Shown: positions 4,533-5,660 of the stretch, one piece after another | Position numbering within the stretch: the stretch's first letter is position 1 | Layout: each line of letters starts with the position of its first letter | The notes under the pieces: generated by a model | The model's database searches: none | What the model saw: the letters and a program-made list of their open reading frames with translations, nothing else | What the model was told of the DNA's origin: nothing | Source: Candidatus Heimdallarchaeota archaeon LC_2 | Lineage (GTDB): Archaea > Asgardarchaeota > Heimdallarchaeia > Heimdallarchaeales > Kariarchaeaceae | Length of the DNA stretch: 5,660 bases | Direction: 5' to 3' | Assembly: GCA_001940725.1 (NCBI GenBank) | Contig: MDVR01000124.1 | Span: 1 to 5,660 of the forward strand | Translations under genes and position numbers: made by a program

Positions 4533-5021
4533 TTAAGATGCGTTGACTGTACTTGCTGTGATTGTGTTAGATCCACCTACAACAACCCAAGATAGATTAA
4601 TGTTGTATGTACCAGCAATGAAATCACCACCAGCTGTGCTTGTGAAAATTATTACAACAGAATTATCTCCAGTGGTTAAATCTGGAAGAGAAGCTACATT
4701 AGTTGTCACTGAACCAACAGCTGAAGAATTGGCATGTGTTGTAATGGTTGCAGCACTAAGGGTCATAGCAGTTGATGCGGTTAATATGTAAGTTACAGTT
4801 AGTGTTGTAGCACCAACTACACCACTTGAGCTCTTCACAAAGACGGTGTTACCTGTGGGAGTTTCTAAGATTCCTGATAGATGTTCGTTTTCAGTGTCGT
4901 CCTGTTGGTTGATATAAAGATAAGAAAGAGAAAGAATAGCAATTATAACAACCAAAAAAAGGACATTTTTACCTGAGTTACCTCTTTTTGATTTTAAGAA
5001 CATAATCAGAATTTTATTCAT
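4533..5021 (-). CDS. Pilin-like membrane-anchored surface protein, 162 aa
   Basis: The N-terminus has a short basic leader, KSKRG (10-14), then NSGKN and a hydrophobic helix VLFLVVIIAILSLSYLYI (20-37). This is the layout of archaeal type IV prepilins: cleavage after Gly14 by a PibD/FlaK-type peptidase would leave the helix as N-terminal spine. The usual Glu at mature position 5 is absent (Asn19), so a simple N-terminal membrane anchor is the alternative. Residues 38-50 are a charged linker. Residues 55-162 are rich in Thr, Ser, Val and Ala with alternating beta-type stretches (TTLTVTYILTAS, NINLSWVVVGG), fitting an extracellular beta-sandwich. Cys is absent. The ATG at 5021 follows a TATA-like box; Met7 would give an 8-residue leader, typical of prepilins. 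No pilus assembly ATPase or peptidase gene is nearby. Confidence 0.7.
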   Translation of the reverse strand: MNKILIMFLKSKRGNSGKNVLFLVVIIAILSLSYLYINQQDDTENEHLSGILETPTGNTVFVKSSSGVVGATTLTVTYILTASTAMTLSAATITTHANSSAVGSVTTNVASLPDLTTGDNSVVIIFTSTAGGDFIAGTYNINLSWVVVGGSNTITASTVNAS

Positions 5022-5041
5022 TGTAGGTCTATTTTTTGATG

Positions 5042-5054
5042 TTTTATTATTTAT
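5042..5054 (-). promoter_or_regulatory. TATA-like box for the pilin-like gene
   Basis: On the minus strand ATAAATAATAAAA lies 21-33 bp upstream of the ATG at 5021. The spacing suggests a leaderless or very short-leader transcript, and no Shine-Dalgarno sequence is present. Confidence 0.4.
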
Positions 5055-5210
5055 CTGTGTTCATCATTATTTGCGTCTTTGTAACTTATTTATCCCTGCA
5101 ACCAATTTTTGATTCATATTCTTGATTCTTAATTTCAAAAATGTAATTAGAGCTTATTGATCTGTTTAGGTTCTGTCAGTCTACCTCTATAATTAAGATA
5201 CAGATGGTAT

Positions 5211-5220
5211 ATCGATCGAT
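5211..5220. repeat. ATCGATCGAT palindrome, copy 7
   Basis: A perfect 10-bp palindrome with CGATCG at 5213-5218. It directly abuts the possible end of the right-hand insertion element at 5221. Confidence 0.6.
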
Positions 5221-5246
5221 TGTTAGCATTAATAATTAATGAGACA
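5221..5246. repeat. Palindrome at transposase stop, possible IS end
   Basis: CATTAAT-A-ATTAATG (5227-5241) is a perfect 15-bp inverted repeat, framed by TGT (5221-5223) and ACA (5244-5246). It adjoins the transposase stop codon (5247-5249). IS481-type elements usually start with TGT, so the element's left end could be 5221. It could also act as a hairpin after the gene. The partner terminus is outside the window. Confidence 0.4.
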
Positions 5247-5660
5247 TCAACTCCATTCAAATTTTATGAGCGAATGCTCATAATGCTGCCAAGCTGAAAG
5301 CTTGACTGCATATTCTGCCTCTTCACCCAGGTATCGTTCATGAGGTGTCATCTTCGTTGATGAATGAACCCGAACCTTGTTGTAAAAGTCTCTCCAGTTA
5401 TCGACTGCTTCCTGGAGTTCATCAATGGTTTCTGTGAAGACTAGATCTCGAGCCTCATATTGTAGACTCTGCTGTACTCTCTCAACTTTTCCTGTTGTTT
5501 GAGGATGTCGAAGCCTTGATTTGATACCTCGTATTTTGTATTTTTTTAGAAATGCTTCAAACTCTTTTGTGTGATTTCTTGATGGATTATGCACGAATTG
5601 TGATCCATTATCATGAAGTATGGCTTCTGGAACGCCATACTTCTGTACCAATTTTTCCAA
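5247..5660 (-). CDS. Transposase, integrase catalytic core (rve/DDE, IS481-like), partial
   Basis: This is the C-terminal part of a DDE-type transposase that cuts and joins insertion element ends. The frame is open to the right edge; the first codon in the window is TTG within the frame and is probably internal, so the N-terminus and first catalytic Asp are missing. Visible motifs are HDNGSQF (second catalytic Asp at residue 17 of the visible part), RHPQTTGKVER (catalytic Glu at residue 60) and the C-terminal VHSSTKMTPHERYLG, matching the rve family's YN..R.H.S....TP..RY ending. Asp to Glu spacing is 42 residues, longer than the usual 35, because of an insertion around VHNPSRNHT. GC of about 45% exceeds that of the host-like genes. 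The protein ends naturally with TGA at 5247-5249, so the visible part is not obviously decayed. Confidence 0.88.
   Translation of the reverse strand: MEKLVQKYGVPEAILHDNGSQFVHNPSRNHTKEFEAFLKKYKIRGIKSRLRHPQTTGKVERVQQSLQYEARDLVFTETIDELQEAVDNWRDFYNKVRVHSSTKMTPHERYLGEEAEYAVKLSAWQHYEHSLIKFEWS

Larger units (their letters stand above)
5022..5246. other. Intergenic region between pilin-like gene and transposase
   Basis: This AT-rich spacer of 225 bp contains the pilin-like gene's promoter, a CGATCG motif and a palindrome next to the transposase stop. No gene is seen. About 5060-5200 shows nothing recognisable. Confidence 0.5.

Noticed and set aside
4543..4791. 82-codon open frame on the plus strand
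   Set aside because: It is antisense to the beta domain of the pilin-like gene; the Val/Thr-rich product simply mirrors the Thr/Ser-rich codons opposite.

Overview
The window looks archaeal, AT-rich and mesophilic. Most of it is roughly 30% GC by eye. Start codons have A/T-rich TATA-like boxes about 25-35 bp upstream, consistent with short or absent leaders, and oligo-T tracts are the best terminator candidates. The TPR protein has a C-terminal half of the kind I associate with Asgard archaea, especially Heimdallarchaeia-like lineages. That assignment rests on remembered family style and is tentative (about 0.5). Archaeal origin is more secure.

Layout: 1-272 holds the N-terminal part of a leftward gene that may be a transposase and is richer in GC than its surroundings. 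273-679 is non-coding. 680-2275 (minus) is a 531-residue TPR scaffold protein. 2276-2661 is non-coding. 2662-3003 (minus) is a 113-residue protein resembling only the first helical half of a heme NO-binding (H-NOX/HNOB) domain. 3004-3370 is a repeat-rich divergent control region. 3371-4201 (plus) is an orphan basic helical protein with a strong TATA box. 4202-4532 is a structured convergent spacer ending in a T tract. 4533-5021 (minus) is a membrane-anchored, Thr/Ser/Val-rich pilin-like surface protein. 5247-5660 (minus) is the C-terminal part of an rve/DDE transposase that continues past the right edge.

The genes do not form an evident operon. Each has its own intergenic promoter region of 200-400 bp, so no joint pathway can be claimed. 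Two themes stand out. First, the palindrome CGATCG occurs seven times, always between genes, with at least one copy in each of the five intergenic regions and none in a gene. Second, the central block lies between two mobile-element-like genes of higher GC, which suggests an accessory region. No CRISPR array, tRNA or rRNA was seen.
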